Source: JASFQI01 sp050115555 (GTDB lineage Bacteria; Desulfobacterota; DSM-4660; Desulfatiglandales; HGW-15). Taken from it: a stretch of 10,997 bases of DNA. The stretch is taken from the NCBI GenBank assembly GCA_050115555.1, contig JASFQI010000151.1, positions 1 to 10,997 of the forward strand. Reading direction: 5' to 3'. The position numbers were made by a program, and so were the translations under genes. Positions 1 through 6,324 of the stretch are shown piece by piece; position 1 is the first letter of the stretch, and every line of letters starts with the position of its first letter. The notes below the pieces were generated by a model that was not told the origin of the DNA, searched no databases, and was given only the letters and a program-made list of their open reading frames with translations.

Positions 1-490
1 GGACCGCAACCTGAAGATGGAAACCGCCCGCTTCATTCGAAGCACACAAAGAGAGTTCGGCATTCCGACCATCAGCGTGACCCATGATCTGAAAGAAGCC
101 CTGGCCATGTCGGACCGGATCGGGATCCTGCTTGACGGTCGACTGGAGCAGTTCGATACGCCCAGGGAGGTCTACTTTCGCCCCGAAACCTACGACGTGG
201 CCAGGTTTCTCGGGCCCGTGAACATCATTCCCAAGACCCATTTTCACCTGTTCGGCATCAACGGGGACCGGTCCACCTCCGATCGGATCCTGGCCCGGCC
301 GGAATCCCTGGCCGTCGAGGTGCTCGAAGACGGCCCGGGCCGGATCGAAGAGGTGACCTTTGCCGGGCACTACGTGGACTACACGGTTCGTGTTCGGGAC
401 AGGCTCTTCTCCGTGTACAGCCAGGACGGTCCCCTGCGTCCGGGAGAACGGGTGGCCCTGAAGTATCAACCCTTCGAAGACAAAGGATGA
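1..490 (+). CDS. ABC transporter ATP-binding protein, 3' part only (5' end outside window)
   Basis: This is the C-terminal 162 residues of the ATPase that powers the transporter encoded by the next three genes. The visible part opens with DRNLK, which fits the D-loop just after Walker B. The H-loop (VTHD, H about residue 28) follows, then the usual end of the nucleotide-binding domain (SDRIGILLDGRLEQFDTPREVY). Walker A, the Q-loop and the signature motif lie upstream of the window. After about residue 64 an extra segment of about 95 residues, rich in short beta-type stretches (RPESLAVEV, RIEEVTFAG), looks like a TOBE domain as in PotA/FbpC-type importers. As I remember it, E. coli YnjD is shorter and lacks such a tail. 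The gene ends 4 bases before the start of the binding-protein gene, so the two are surely co-transcribed. The family call is firm; the substrate is unknown. Confidence 0.93.
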   Translation, partial: DRNLKMETARFIRSTQREFGIPTISVTHDLKEALAMSDRIGILLDGRLEQFDTPREVYFRPETYDVARFLGPVNIIPKTHFHLFGINGDRSTSDRILARPESLAVEVLEDGPGRIEEVTFAGHYVDYTVRVRDRLFSVYSQDGPLRPGERVALKYQPFEDKG

Positions 491-494
491 GACC

Positions 495-1715
495 ATGGCT
501 AAAAAGGGATGGCTCGCAATGCGGATAGCCTTTTTGGTCGCATGGATCCTGGCCGGCCCGGTTCAGGCCGGGGACCCCCGGCTTCTGGAGGCGGCCTTCG
601 AGGAGGTCGTAAAGCAGGCCGAGGGGACCGAGGTCCGATGGTACATGTACGGCGGGTGGGCCCACGTCAACACGTGGGTGGACACCTACGTGAACCGGGA
701 GATGAAGGATCGATACGGCATCGATCTCACCCGGGTGCCCATGGACGCCGGCGTTTTCGTGAACAAGCTGCTCAATGAAAAGGCCGCGGGCAAGCGGAAA
801 GGGACCATCGACCTGTTGTGGATCAATGGGGAGAACTTCAAGAATGCCAAGGAAGCCGGTCTGCTCTTCGGGCCTTTTGCTTCCAGGCTTCCGAACGTGC
901 AGAGGTATGTGGATCCGGGCAGTGCAGCCTTTGACTTCGGATACCCTGTCGAGGGCTACGAGGCCCCTTTTGGCAAGGCCCAGTTCGTCTTCGAGTACGA
1001 CAGCGCCGAAATCGAAACACCGCCACGCACGGTGGCGGCCCTGAAGGCTTGGATCAAGGCCCATCCCGGCCGGTTTACCTACCCGCAGCCGCCGGATTTT
1101 ACAGGATCGGCGTTCATCCGTCAGGTTTTCTATGCAGTCACCGGGGGGCATGAGCCCTATCTGAAGGGGTACGACCCGGACCTCTTCGCCCGGCAGAGCC
1201 CCAAGCTCTGGGCCTGGCTGAATGAGATTGAACCCTGGCTGTGGCAGAAAGGCCGGACGTATCCCAAGGACAGCGCCACGCTGGACACCCTCTTTGCCAG
1301 GGGGGAGGTGGCCTTTGGCATGTCCTACCACCCCCCTCACGCGCAGAACAAGATCCTGGAAGGGACCTATCCGAATACCGTACGAACTTTTGTGCTCGAG
1401 GACGGTTCCATCTACAACATCCACTACACGGCCATCCCCTTCAATGCGCCGAACAAGGCCGGGGCCATGGTCCTTTCCAATTTTCTCCTCTCGGTGGATG
1501 CGCAGCTCTCCAAGTACCTCCCGGCCGCCTGGGGGGACTTTCCGGCTCTGGATCCGCAGCGGCTTTCCCCCTCTGACAGGAGGCGGTTTCAAGCCGTGGA
1601 CCTCGGCCGGGCCACCCTGCGTTCGTCCGATCTGGTCCCGGTCGGGGTGCCGGAGATACCGTCGGGTTATCTGGAGGCCCTGGAGCAGGGGTGGGAAGAA
1701 CACGTGCTGCGCTAG
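495..1715 (+). CDS. ynjB: YnjB-type periplasmic substrate-binding protein of an ABC importer
   Basis: This 406-residue solute-binding protein would capture an unidentified ligand in the periplasm and deliver it to the two permeases downstream. The N-terminus is a clear Sec signal peptide: basic MAKK, a hydrophobic stretch to about residue 20, and a likely cut after VQA (residue 25). The mature part matches what I remember of E. coli YnjB along its length: WYMYGGW near residue 52, GTIDLLWINGENF at 103-115, YPQPPDFTGSAF at 196-207, a PPHAQNKI segment, and AAWGDFPALDPQRL near 344. The length is close to the family norm of about 390. The chosen ATG has AAGGA (483-487) 7 bases upstream; an in-frame ATG at 519 would also leave a workable signal peptide. 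YnjB is grouped with polyamine/iron/thiamine-type binding proteins, but its ligand is not established, so I assign none. Confidence 0.9.
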   Translation: MAKKGWLAMRIAFLVAWILAGPVQAGDPRLLEAAFEEVVKQAEGTEVRWYMYGGWAHVNTWVDTYVNREMKDRYGIDLTRVPMDAGVFVNKLLNEKAAGKRKGTIDLLWINGENFKNAKEAGLLFGPFASRLPNVQRYVDPGSAAFDFGYPVEGYEAPFGKAQFVFEYDSAEIETPPRTVAALKAWIKAHPGRFTYPQPPDFTGSAFIRQVFYAVTGGHEPYLKGYDPDLFARQSPKLWAWLNEIEPWLWQKGRTYPKDSATLDTLFARGEVAFGMSYHPPHAQNKILEGTYPNTVRTFVLEDGSIYNIHYTAIPFNAPNKAGAMVLSNFLLSVDAQLSKYLPAAWGDFPALDPQRLSPSDRRRFQAVDLGRATLRSSDLVPVGVPEIPSGYLEALEQGWEEHVLR

Positions 1716-1735
1716 ATTCAAGGGAGCCGTCGCGC

Positions 1736-2602
1736 ATGAACGGTACGAAAACCCTCCTGAAGCTCTGTCCCCTGCTGGTACCTTACGCAGCCCTGTTCTG
1801 TGGAGGAGTCCTTCTCACAATCAGCCAGTCCTTCGGCCTGCTTACGCCGATCCCCTATGATGGAGGACGCTTTGAGGCGTATACCGAGCTTCTGGCCAGT
1901 TCCTCATTTTATGCCTCGTTCCTGTTCTCTATGCAGGTTGGGGGGCTCTCGGCACTCTGCGCCGTGATTGTCGGCACCCTGCTGGCCTACGGGGTCTGGA
2001 AGCTCCCGGCCAAATTGCAGGCAGCGGCCTTGATCTATAAGATCCCCCTGATCCTGCCACATATCGCGGTGGCCTTTGTGGTCCTGCTTCTTTGGAGCCG
2101 GTCGGGGATCCTGGCTTCGATTGCTCACACCGTGGGGCTGATCGACTCCATGCGCGAGTTTCCCAACGTGCTTTACTCGGGGTGGGGGCTGGGCATGATC
2201 CTGGCGTATGCCCTCAAGGGCACGCCCTTTGCCATGCTGCTCGTCATGGCCCTGCTTCTACACTTTGATTCCAGGCAGATCCAGACCGCAGAAATGCTTG
2301 GGGCCACCAAAAGGACGGTTTTCTTTCGCATCGTCCTGCCCCGGGTCGCACCCGCGATGCACACCGCTTTCATCATCCTTTTCCTGTACGGCTTTGGAGC
2401 CTTTGACATTCCCTACGTGCTGAGCGAGAGCCGCCCCGGCATGCTCAGCATCCATGTGTACAACCTGTACTTCAAACGGGACCTGGCCAACAGGCCGGAG
2501 GCCATGGCCATTCTCGTGATTATGTTCTGTTTTGCGGTCTTGTTCATCATGGCCTATTCCGTGGTTGTCCGCAGACTGGAAAGTGCGGAGCGCAAAGTAT
2601 GA
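1736..2602 (+). CDS. ABC transporter inner-membrane permease, first subunit
   Basis: This 288-residue membrane protein has about six hydrophobic segments (the first around residues 11-32, the last around 258-278). The cytoplasmic EAA loop that docks on the ATPase is visible as AEMLGA (185-190) followed by IVLP, the family pattern of EAA, G and I-LP. The ATG at 1736 is preferred over the in-frame GTG at 1691, because AGGGAG (1721-1726) sits 9 bases upstream of it and the GTG would overlap the binding-protein gene. It corresponds to one half of YnjC, which in E. coli is a single double-length protein of about 510 residues. Its stop overlaps the next ATG (ATGA at 2599-2602), implying translational coupling and roughly equal subunit amounts. 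The permease call is firm; the YnjC relation comes from context plus general similarity. Confidence 0.9.
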   Translation: MNGTKTLLKLCPLLVPYAALFCGGVLLTISQSFGLLTPIPYDGGRFEAYTELLASSSFYASFLFSMQVGGLSALCAVIVGTLLAYGVWKLPAKLQAAALIYKIPLILPHIAVAFVVLLLWSRSGILASIAHTVGLIDSMREFPNVLYSGWGLGMILAYALKGTPFAMLLVMALLLHFDSRQIQTAEMLGATKRTVFFRIVLPRVAPAMHTAFIILFLYGFGAFDIPYVLSESRPGMLSIHVYNLYFKRDLANRPEAMAILVIMFCFAVLFIMAYSVVVRRLESAERKV

Positions 2603-3384
2603 AACCCCTCTCGTTCCTGCTGCTGCTGTTTCTGCTCTTTGCCGTGCCGGTCATCGTGCTCGTCTTGAGCAGCCTTGCACCGGGTTGGCGTTTTCCGAAT
2701 GTCTGGCCCGAAGCGTTCAGCCTCAGGGCCCTGTCCTATTTGCTTCAGCACAGGGATCAGATCCTGGTCGCACTCGGCTCGTCCTTTCTGTTTTCCCTGC
2801 TGACGGTCCTGACGACCCTGGGCATGTGTCTTATGCCGGCCTCCGTGTTTGCCCGAAGGGAGTTTATGGGGAAGACCCTCCTGGAGGGGCTTCTTTTGAC
2901 CCCGGCCCTGGTGCCTCCCATGACCTTTGCCATGGGGCTGCATTTTCTGTTTATCAAATGGTCTCTTGCCGATACGCTGATCGGGGTGGTGCTCGTCCTG
3001 GCCATGTTCAGCTATCCCTACATGTTCAGGGCGCTGGTCGCCGGTTTTCAGACCATGGGGGAGGATTATCGGACCTGCGCTCACAACCTGGGGTCGGGGC
3101 TGCTGAGGATCCTGCTTACGGTAGAGATGCCTCTCCTCCTGCCGGCGATCATTGCAGGGGGAAGCGTGGTCTTCCTGGTGGCCTTCTCCGAGTATTTCCT
3201 GGTCTTTCTCATTGGAGGGGGGAACGTGCCCTCATTCACCGGCCGGCTTGTCCCCCTGCTCAACTCTTCGGATCGTTCCCTGGCCTCGATTCTGACCCTC
3301 ATCTTTCTCTTCCTGCCCGTGGCCCTTTTCGTGATCCTGGATACGACGCTGGTCCGGGCCTATCGAAAGAGGGGGATGATATGA
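2599..3384 (+). CDS. ABC transporter inner-membrane permease, second subunit
   Basis: This 261-residue hydrophobic protein should pair with the preceding permease to form the membrane channel of the importer. It begins with a leucine-rich membrane segment (residues 4-24) and has about six such segments in all. The EAA-type loop is degenerate but recognisable: DYRTCAHNLG at 156-165, then MPLLLP at 177-182. A near-start motif LVALGSSFLFSLL and the LIGGGNVPSFTGRLVPLLN stretch resemble binding-protein-dependent permeases of the PotC/YnjC C-terminal type. It starts within the stop of the first permease and its own stop overlaps the next ATG (3381-3384), so it is the third of at least four coupled genes. 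Confidence 0.9.
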   Translation: MKPLSFLLLLFLLFAVPVIVLVLSSLAPGWRFPNVWPEAFSLRALSYLLQHRDQILVALGSSFLFSLLTVLTTLGMCLMPASVFARREFMGKTLLEGLLLTPALVPPMTFAMGLHFLFIKWSLADTLIGVVLVLAMFSYPYMFRALVAGFQTMGEDYRTCAHNLGSGLLRILLTVEMPLLLPAIIAGGSVVFLVAFSEYFLVFLIGGGNVPSFTGRLVPLLNSSDRSLASILTLIFLFLPVALFVILDTTLVRAYRKRGMI

Positions 3385-4247
3385 CGGGAGCAACGACGAT
3401 GACAGCCTATGTGACGGAGCACGAAGCCATGATTCGAATGGCCTTTTTTGTGGGGATCCTTCTAATGCTCGCCTTGGTGGAGCTGCTCGCACCCCGCCGA
3501 GCCCTCACCACCTCCAAGGGGAAACGGTGGTTTGGAAACCTAGGCATCGTGTTCGTCAACAGCTTCGTGCTGCGTCTGCTCGCGCCTGCCGGTGCCGTGG
3601 GGATTTCCGTGTGGGTCGAGGTGCAGGGATGGGGGATCTTCCACGTCGTGGGTTGGCCCTTCTGGCTGGAGGTGGTGCTCACGGTGATGGCGCTGGATTT
3701 CGTTATTTACTTGCAGCACGTGATGTTTCACGCGGTCCCGGTCCTGTGGCGGCTTCACATGATCCATCATGCGGATCTCGACTTTGACTTGACGACCGGG
3801 ATCCGGTTCCACCCTATCGAGATCCTCATCTCTCTTGGAATCAAGGCCGGCGCCATCGTCATCCTGGGCGCGTCCCCCCTCGCGGTGATCCTGTTTGAAA
3901 TCCTTCTCAACGGCACCGCCATGTTCAACCACGGGAACTTCTACATCCCCCTGGGCGTAGACCGGGTCCTGCGGCTTCTGTTGGTGACCCCGGACATGCA
4001 CCGGGTGCACCACTCGGTTTTTCCCTTCGAGACCAACAGCAACTTCGGTTTTTGCCTGCCCTGGTGGGACCGCCTGTCTGGCACGTATCGCCCGCAGCCC
4101 CGGGACGGGCACGAGCACATGACCATTGGCTTGAACCAATTTCGGGATGCGTCCCGGCTCACCCTGCCGTGGCTGCTGGTCCTTCCCTTTTTCGGCAAGA
4201 TCGGCACCTACGCCATCGGTCGGCGGGGGATGAAAAGCGAGGAGTAG
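3381..4247 (+). CDS. membrane sterol desaturase / fatty acid hydroxylase family protein
   Basis: This 288-residue integral membrane protein belongs to the non-haem di-iron sterol desaturase/fatty acid hydroxylase superfamily, which oxidises C-H bonds of sterols, fatty acids or ether lipids. The iron-binding histidine boxes are visible in order: HVMFH (113-117), HMIHH (126-130), H184 in FNHGNF and HRVHH (207-211), with a later H in GHEHM. Hydrophobic stretches lie near residues 19-36, 52-75, 95-112 and 155-180. The start is the ATG that overlaps the permease stop; an alternative ATG at 3399 gives a protein 6 residues shorter. Bacterial members act on very different lipids, so the substrate cannot be read from the sequence. 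Its place as last gene of a transporter operon is notable: it may modify a lipid-like cargo or the membrane around the transporter, but that is speculation. Confidence 0.9.
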   Translation: MTGATTMTAYVTEHEAMIRMAFFVGILLMLALVELLAPRRALTTSKGKRWFGNLGIVFVNSFVLRLLAPAGAVGISVWVEVQGWGIFHVVGWPFWLEVVLTVMALDFVIYLQHVMFHAVPVLWRLHMIHHADLDFDLTTGIRFHPIEILISLGIKAGAIVILGASPLAVILFEILLNGTAMFNHGNFYIPLGVDRVLRLLLVTPDMHRVHHSVFPFETNSNFGFCLPWWDRLSGTYRPQPRDGHEHMTIGLNQFRDASRLTLPWLLVLPFFGKIGTYAIGRRGMKSEE

Positions 4248-4266
4248 CCGCCTATACCGTTTTTTT
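4217..4266 (+). terminator. probable rho-independent terminator of the transporter-desaturase operon
   Basis: A broken stem pairs CGGT (4217-4220) with ACCG (4256-4259) and GGCGG (4222-4226) with CCGCC (4248-4252). The loop carries the desaturase stop codon. Seven T's follow directly (4260-4266). The position, between two convergent genes 18 bases apart, fits a terminator for the plus-strand operon. The stem is interrupted and the loop is about 21 bases, so strength is uncertain. The T run also touches the stop codon of the minus-strand gene. Confidence 0.45.
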
Positions 4267-5642
4267 CACCCGGATGCGGAAGATGATCCTGGATGGCGTC
4301 TTCGAATCCCCCTCTGACGATAGAAACGCTGCAGCGTTTGGACAGGCACACCGCAGAGGAAGCCCAGGATCATGATCTGGTTGATCACGGTGGTCTGAAG
4401 GACGCCCAATTGCTGCCATCGCTTCGCCGATGTCACCGCCGGATGGGGCAGGGTCAACACGGTTCCTCGACGGCGAAGGCGACGCACCAGCTCAAAGTCT
4501 TCCATGATCGGCAGCGGGGCAAATCCTCCCATCTCGTGGAAGATCCGCTTTTCCAAAAAGAGGCCCTGGTCCCCATACGGATATTGAAGAAAGGTGGAGC
4601 GAAGGTTCGTGAGCCGTTCGACCCATCGCATCCCGGCCCCGGTCCCGTTGGTTTTGAACTGAAATGCTCCCGCCACGATGGACGGGCGTTCCAGCGCTTC
4701 GCATATCCTGTCCGCGAACCCGTGAGGCGGCTGGGTGTCGGCATGAAGAAAGAGCAGCAGGCGTCCTTTGGCTATGGAGGCTCCAGCATTCTGCTGAGTC
4801 GCCCGGCCCCCGGAAACGTCCAGCACCACGGCCCCGTTTCGGGCTGCGATCTTGCAGGTGTCGTCCCTGCTCCCGCCGTCCGCCACAATGCACTCGACGG
4901 CGGTTTCGCGTGCAAGCCGCTCCAGCAAGCCACCGATGTTGGCCGCTTCGTTCAACGTGGGAACGACGGTGGAGACCAAGGATCGGCCGGCAAAGACATC
5001 TTCAAAGCGCGGATCGTTTCGGAGGGAATCCAGGTCTTCCGGCCGGTCCACATCCACGAGCGGAGTCAGCTCCGAAAGGGTCCATCCGCAGCTCGAGATC
5101 GTGCCGCGGGTCTGGTCGTAGACGCGGTCGCTTCCCCAATCCTTGGCCTCGAAAAGGGCAGGATGCAGCGCTTTCATGCCGATGAGGTAGTACCCGCCAT
5201 CCACGGCCCGCCCCAGGACGATGTCCTTTTCTTTGAGACCTTCCATGGCTCGAAGGAGGATCTCGGACGTGACATCCGGAAGATCGGTCCCCATCAAAAG
5301 GGCGGCTGCGGCACCGGTTCCGAACGCCCTTTTGAAAGCACCCTGCATCCGATCGCCCAGCTCCCCGGAGGATTGCGATGCATACCGGATGTCCGTCCCC
5401 AGCCACGCTCGAACTTCCTTTTTGGAGGCGCCCGCGGAACACACCGTGATGTCCACGCGGCAGAGCGCTCCTGCGACTTTTCGGGCCTCGCGCGCCACGG
5501 CCACCGCATGCTCGGTCATTCTCCGGTGCAACCGCGCCGCCCGCTCCGGTCCCAGTGCGGGGATCAACCGTGTCTTGACCTTGCCCGGCGTGGGGTATCG
5601 CGTAAAGATCAGGATATGTGAATTTCCGTTCCTCTTTCTCAT
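4266..5642 (-). CDS. two-domain glycosyltransferase fusion (TIGR04282/DUF2064 + TIGR04283, arsenosugar-type)
   Basis: This 458-residue protein joins two nucleotide-sugar-type transferase domains that are often separate genes. Domain 1 (about 8-215) has the DUF2064/TIGR04282 marks: FTRYPTPGKVKTRL (13-26), MGTDLPD (117-123), GRAVDGGYYLIGM (144-156) and VDVDRPEDL (196-204). Domain 2 (about 221-440) is a GT-A, family-2-like TIGR04283 transferase: VVPTLNEAANIGG (226-238), VADGGSRDDT (253-262), LHADTQPP (299-306), YGDQGLF (356-362), IMEDFELVRRL (379-389) and RWQQLGV near 408. Both families were named for linkage to a radical-SAM/selenodomain protein and are annotated as arsenosugar biosynthesis enzymes; no such partner or arsenic gene is in this window. 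I chose the ATG at 5642 because it puts the first motif at the usual distance; an in-frame ATG at 5681 adds 13 unconserved residues. It is a lone gene, convergent with the desaturase. Confidence 0.9.
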   Translation of the reverse strand: MRKRNGNSHILIFTRYPTPGKVKTRLIPALGPERAARLHRRMTEHAVAVAREARKVAGALCRVDITVCSAGASKKEVRAWLGTDIRYASQSSGELGDRMQGAFKRAFGTGAAAALLMGTDLPDVTSEILLRAMEGLKEKDIVLGRAVDGGYYLIGMKALHPALFEAKDWGSDRVYDQTRGTISSCGWTLSELTPLVDVDRPEDLDSLRNDPRFEDVFAGRSLVSTVVPTLNEAANIGGLLERLARETAVECIVADGGSRDDTCKIAARNGAVVLDVSGGRATQQNAGASIAKGRLLLFLHADTQPPHGFADRICEALERPSIVAGAFQFKTNGTGAGMRWVERLTNLRSTFLQYPYGDQGLFLEKRIFHEMGGFAPLPIMEDFELVRRLRRRGTVLTLPHPAVTSAKRWQQLGVLQTTVINQIMILGFLCGVPVQTLQRFYRQRGIRRRHPGSSSASG

Positions 5643-6134
5643 GAAAAATGAGCTCCCGGGTGGCGAATCGGATGTGCGCATCGAGGAAATCGCCTTGAGA
5701 CGGACGGCCCGTCAAAATCAAAAAACTCATTCGATTCGCGTGAATACACGAAGAAAAGGCCGGGCACGTGCGGGTGCGCATCCCCTACACAGGCATGGTA
5801 TTTCAGTCGGAAAACGATTGGCAAGTGTCCATCAAAGAAGGCGTTTCAGGAACGGGATCGCGGGAGGGCGGATTCTATTTCCCCTTGATTTCTGATTCGC
5901 GGTCAAGTAGGATACGAACGTAGTGGAACAAACAAAGAAATAAAAACGAAATCAATGAGTTGGGGCTATATTTTAGGTTTCGGATTCCACCCTTTTCACT
6001 ACGCCTTCCACAGGCTGACGAGGGATTTCCCTCCTGTTTACGGCTGCTCGAACAATGGGATGAAGGGGGAGTTGGTGTAGTCGACGATTGAAAAAGCGCA
6101 CGAGATCACGCCGGGAGCACCCGAGCGTGGAAGC
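5643..6134. other. gene-poor stretch between the glycosyltransferase gene and tRNA-Ser
   Basis: I see no protein gene here: the open frames are short, lack convincing ribosome sites and resemble nothing I know. The part from about 5700 to 5985 is visibly richer in A and T than the coding DNA around it, especially 5915-5980, as expected for promoter DNA serving the minus-strand gene and the rightward tRNA-dnaX unit. A small hairpin, GAGGG (6020-6024) with CCCTC (6029-6033), lies in the middle. I searched for the SRP RNA often found near this tRNA and did not see its conserved GGAAG/AGCAGC loop pattern. Confidence 0.5.
5885..5913 (+). promoter_or_regulatory. candidate sigma-70 promoter for the tRNA-Ser / dnaX unit
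   Basis: TTGATT (5885-5890) and TAGGAT (5908-5913) are separated by exactly 17 bases, and each matches 4 of 6 consensus positions. Transcription would start near 5920, leaving about 215 bases before the mature tRNA 5' end. I saw no good -10/-35 pair closer to the tRNA. A second -10-like box, TATATT, lies at 5967-5972 but has no matching -35. This is a weak consensus call. Confidence 0.3.
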
Positions 6135-6229
6135 GGAGAGATGTCCGAGCTGGCCGAAGGAGCGCGATTGGAAATCGCGTGTACCGCATAAACGCGGTAC
6201 CGAGGGTTCGAATCCCTCTCTCTCCGCCA
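6135..6229 (+). tRNA. tRNA-Ser, anticodon GGA
   Basis: The full cloverleaf can be folded by eye. The acceptor stem pairs GGAGAGA (6135-6141) with TCTCTCC (6219-6225), followed by discriminator G and an encoded CCA (6227-6229). The anticodon stem is CGCGA (6163-6167) with TCGCG (6175-6179); its loop TTGGAAA has anticodon GGA at 6170-6172, reading UCC and UCU codons. The long variable arm typical of serine tRNAs pairs GTACCGC (6181-6187) with GCGGTAC (6194-6200). The T arm is GAGGG (6202-6206), loop TTCGAAT, CCCTC (6214-6218). Seven T's follow at 6230-6236, which could weaken or end transcription. It lies 95 bases before dnaX, an arrangement also known from Bacillus subtilis. Confidence 0.97.
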
Positions 6230-6250
6230 TTTTTTTCTTCCCACAGCACG

Positions 6251-6279
6251 CGGTTTCGATTTCGCCCCTGCCGAAACCG
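6251..6279 (+). other. 8-bp perfect hairpin in the tRNA-dnaX spacer
   Basis: CGGTTTCG (6251-6258) pairs perfectly with CGAAACCG (6272-6279) around a 13-base loop. No T run follows it, so it is not a standard rho-independent terminator. It lies 45 bases upstream of the dnaX start, in what would be the dnaX leader or the trailer of the tRNA precursor. It could mark an RNA processing site or protect the dnaX mRNA 5' end; nothing in the sequence decides this. Confidence 0.45.
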
Positions 6280-6324
6280 GGATGAAGACCGTTCGAGGGC
6301 CTGATCCGCAAGGAACGATCCGCT

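Noticed and set aside
258..1721. Long minus-strand open frame of 487 codons
   Set aside because: It lies opposite the clear binding-protein gene and the ATPase tail. The peptide is Gly/Pro/Arg-rich without domains; such shadows are normal in GC-rich DNA.
2532..3380. In-frame upstream extension of the desaturase frame
   Set aside because: It is out of phase with the clear second permease and reads as a low-quality peptide. The ATG overlapping the permease stop is the sensible start.
4301..4315. Near copy (14 of 15 bases) of the tRNA-Ser T-loop region at 6207-6221, possible attachment site
   Set aside because: An island inserted at the tRNA 3' end would lie downstream of it, but this copy is on the 5' side. 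No integrase is present, and the copy is inside coding sequence, so chance is likelier.
5973..6311. Minus-strand frame of about 112 codons containing AEREGFEPSV and a serine/arginine-rich stretch
   Set aside because: It is the antisense of tRNA-Ser. This peptide is a well-known false protein seen in many genomes where tRNA-Ser is translated backwards.
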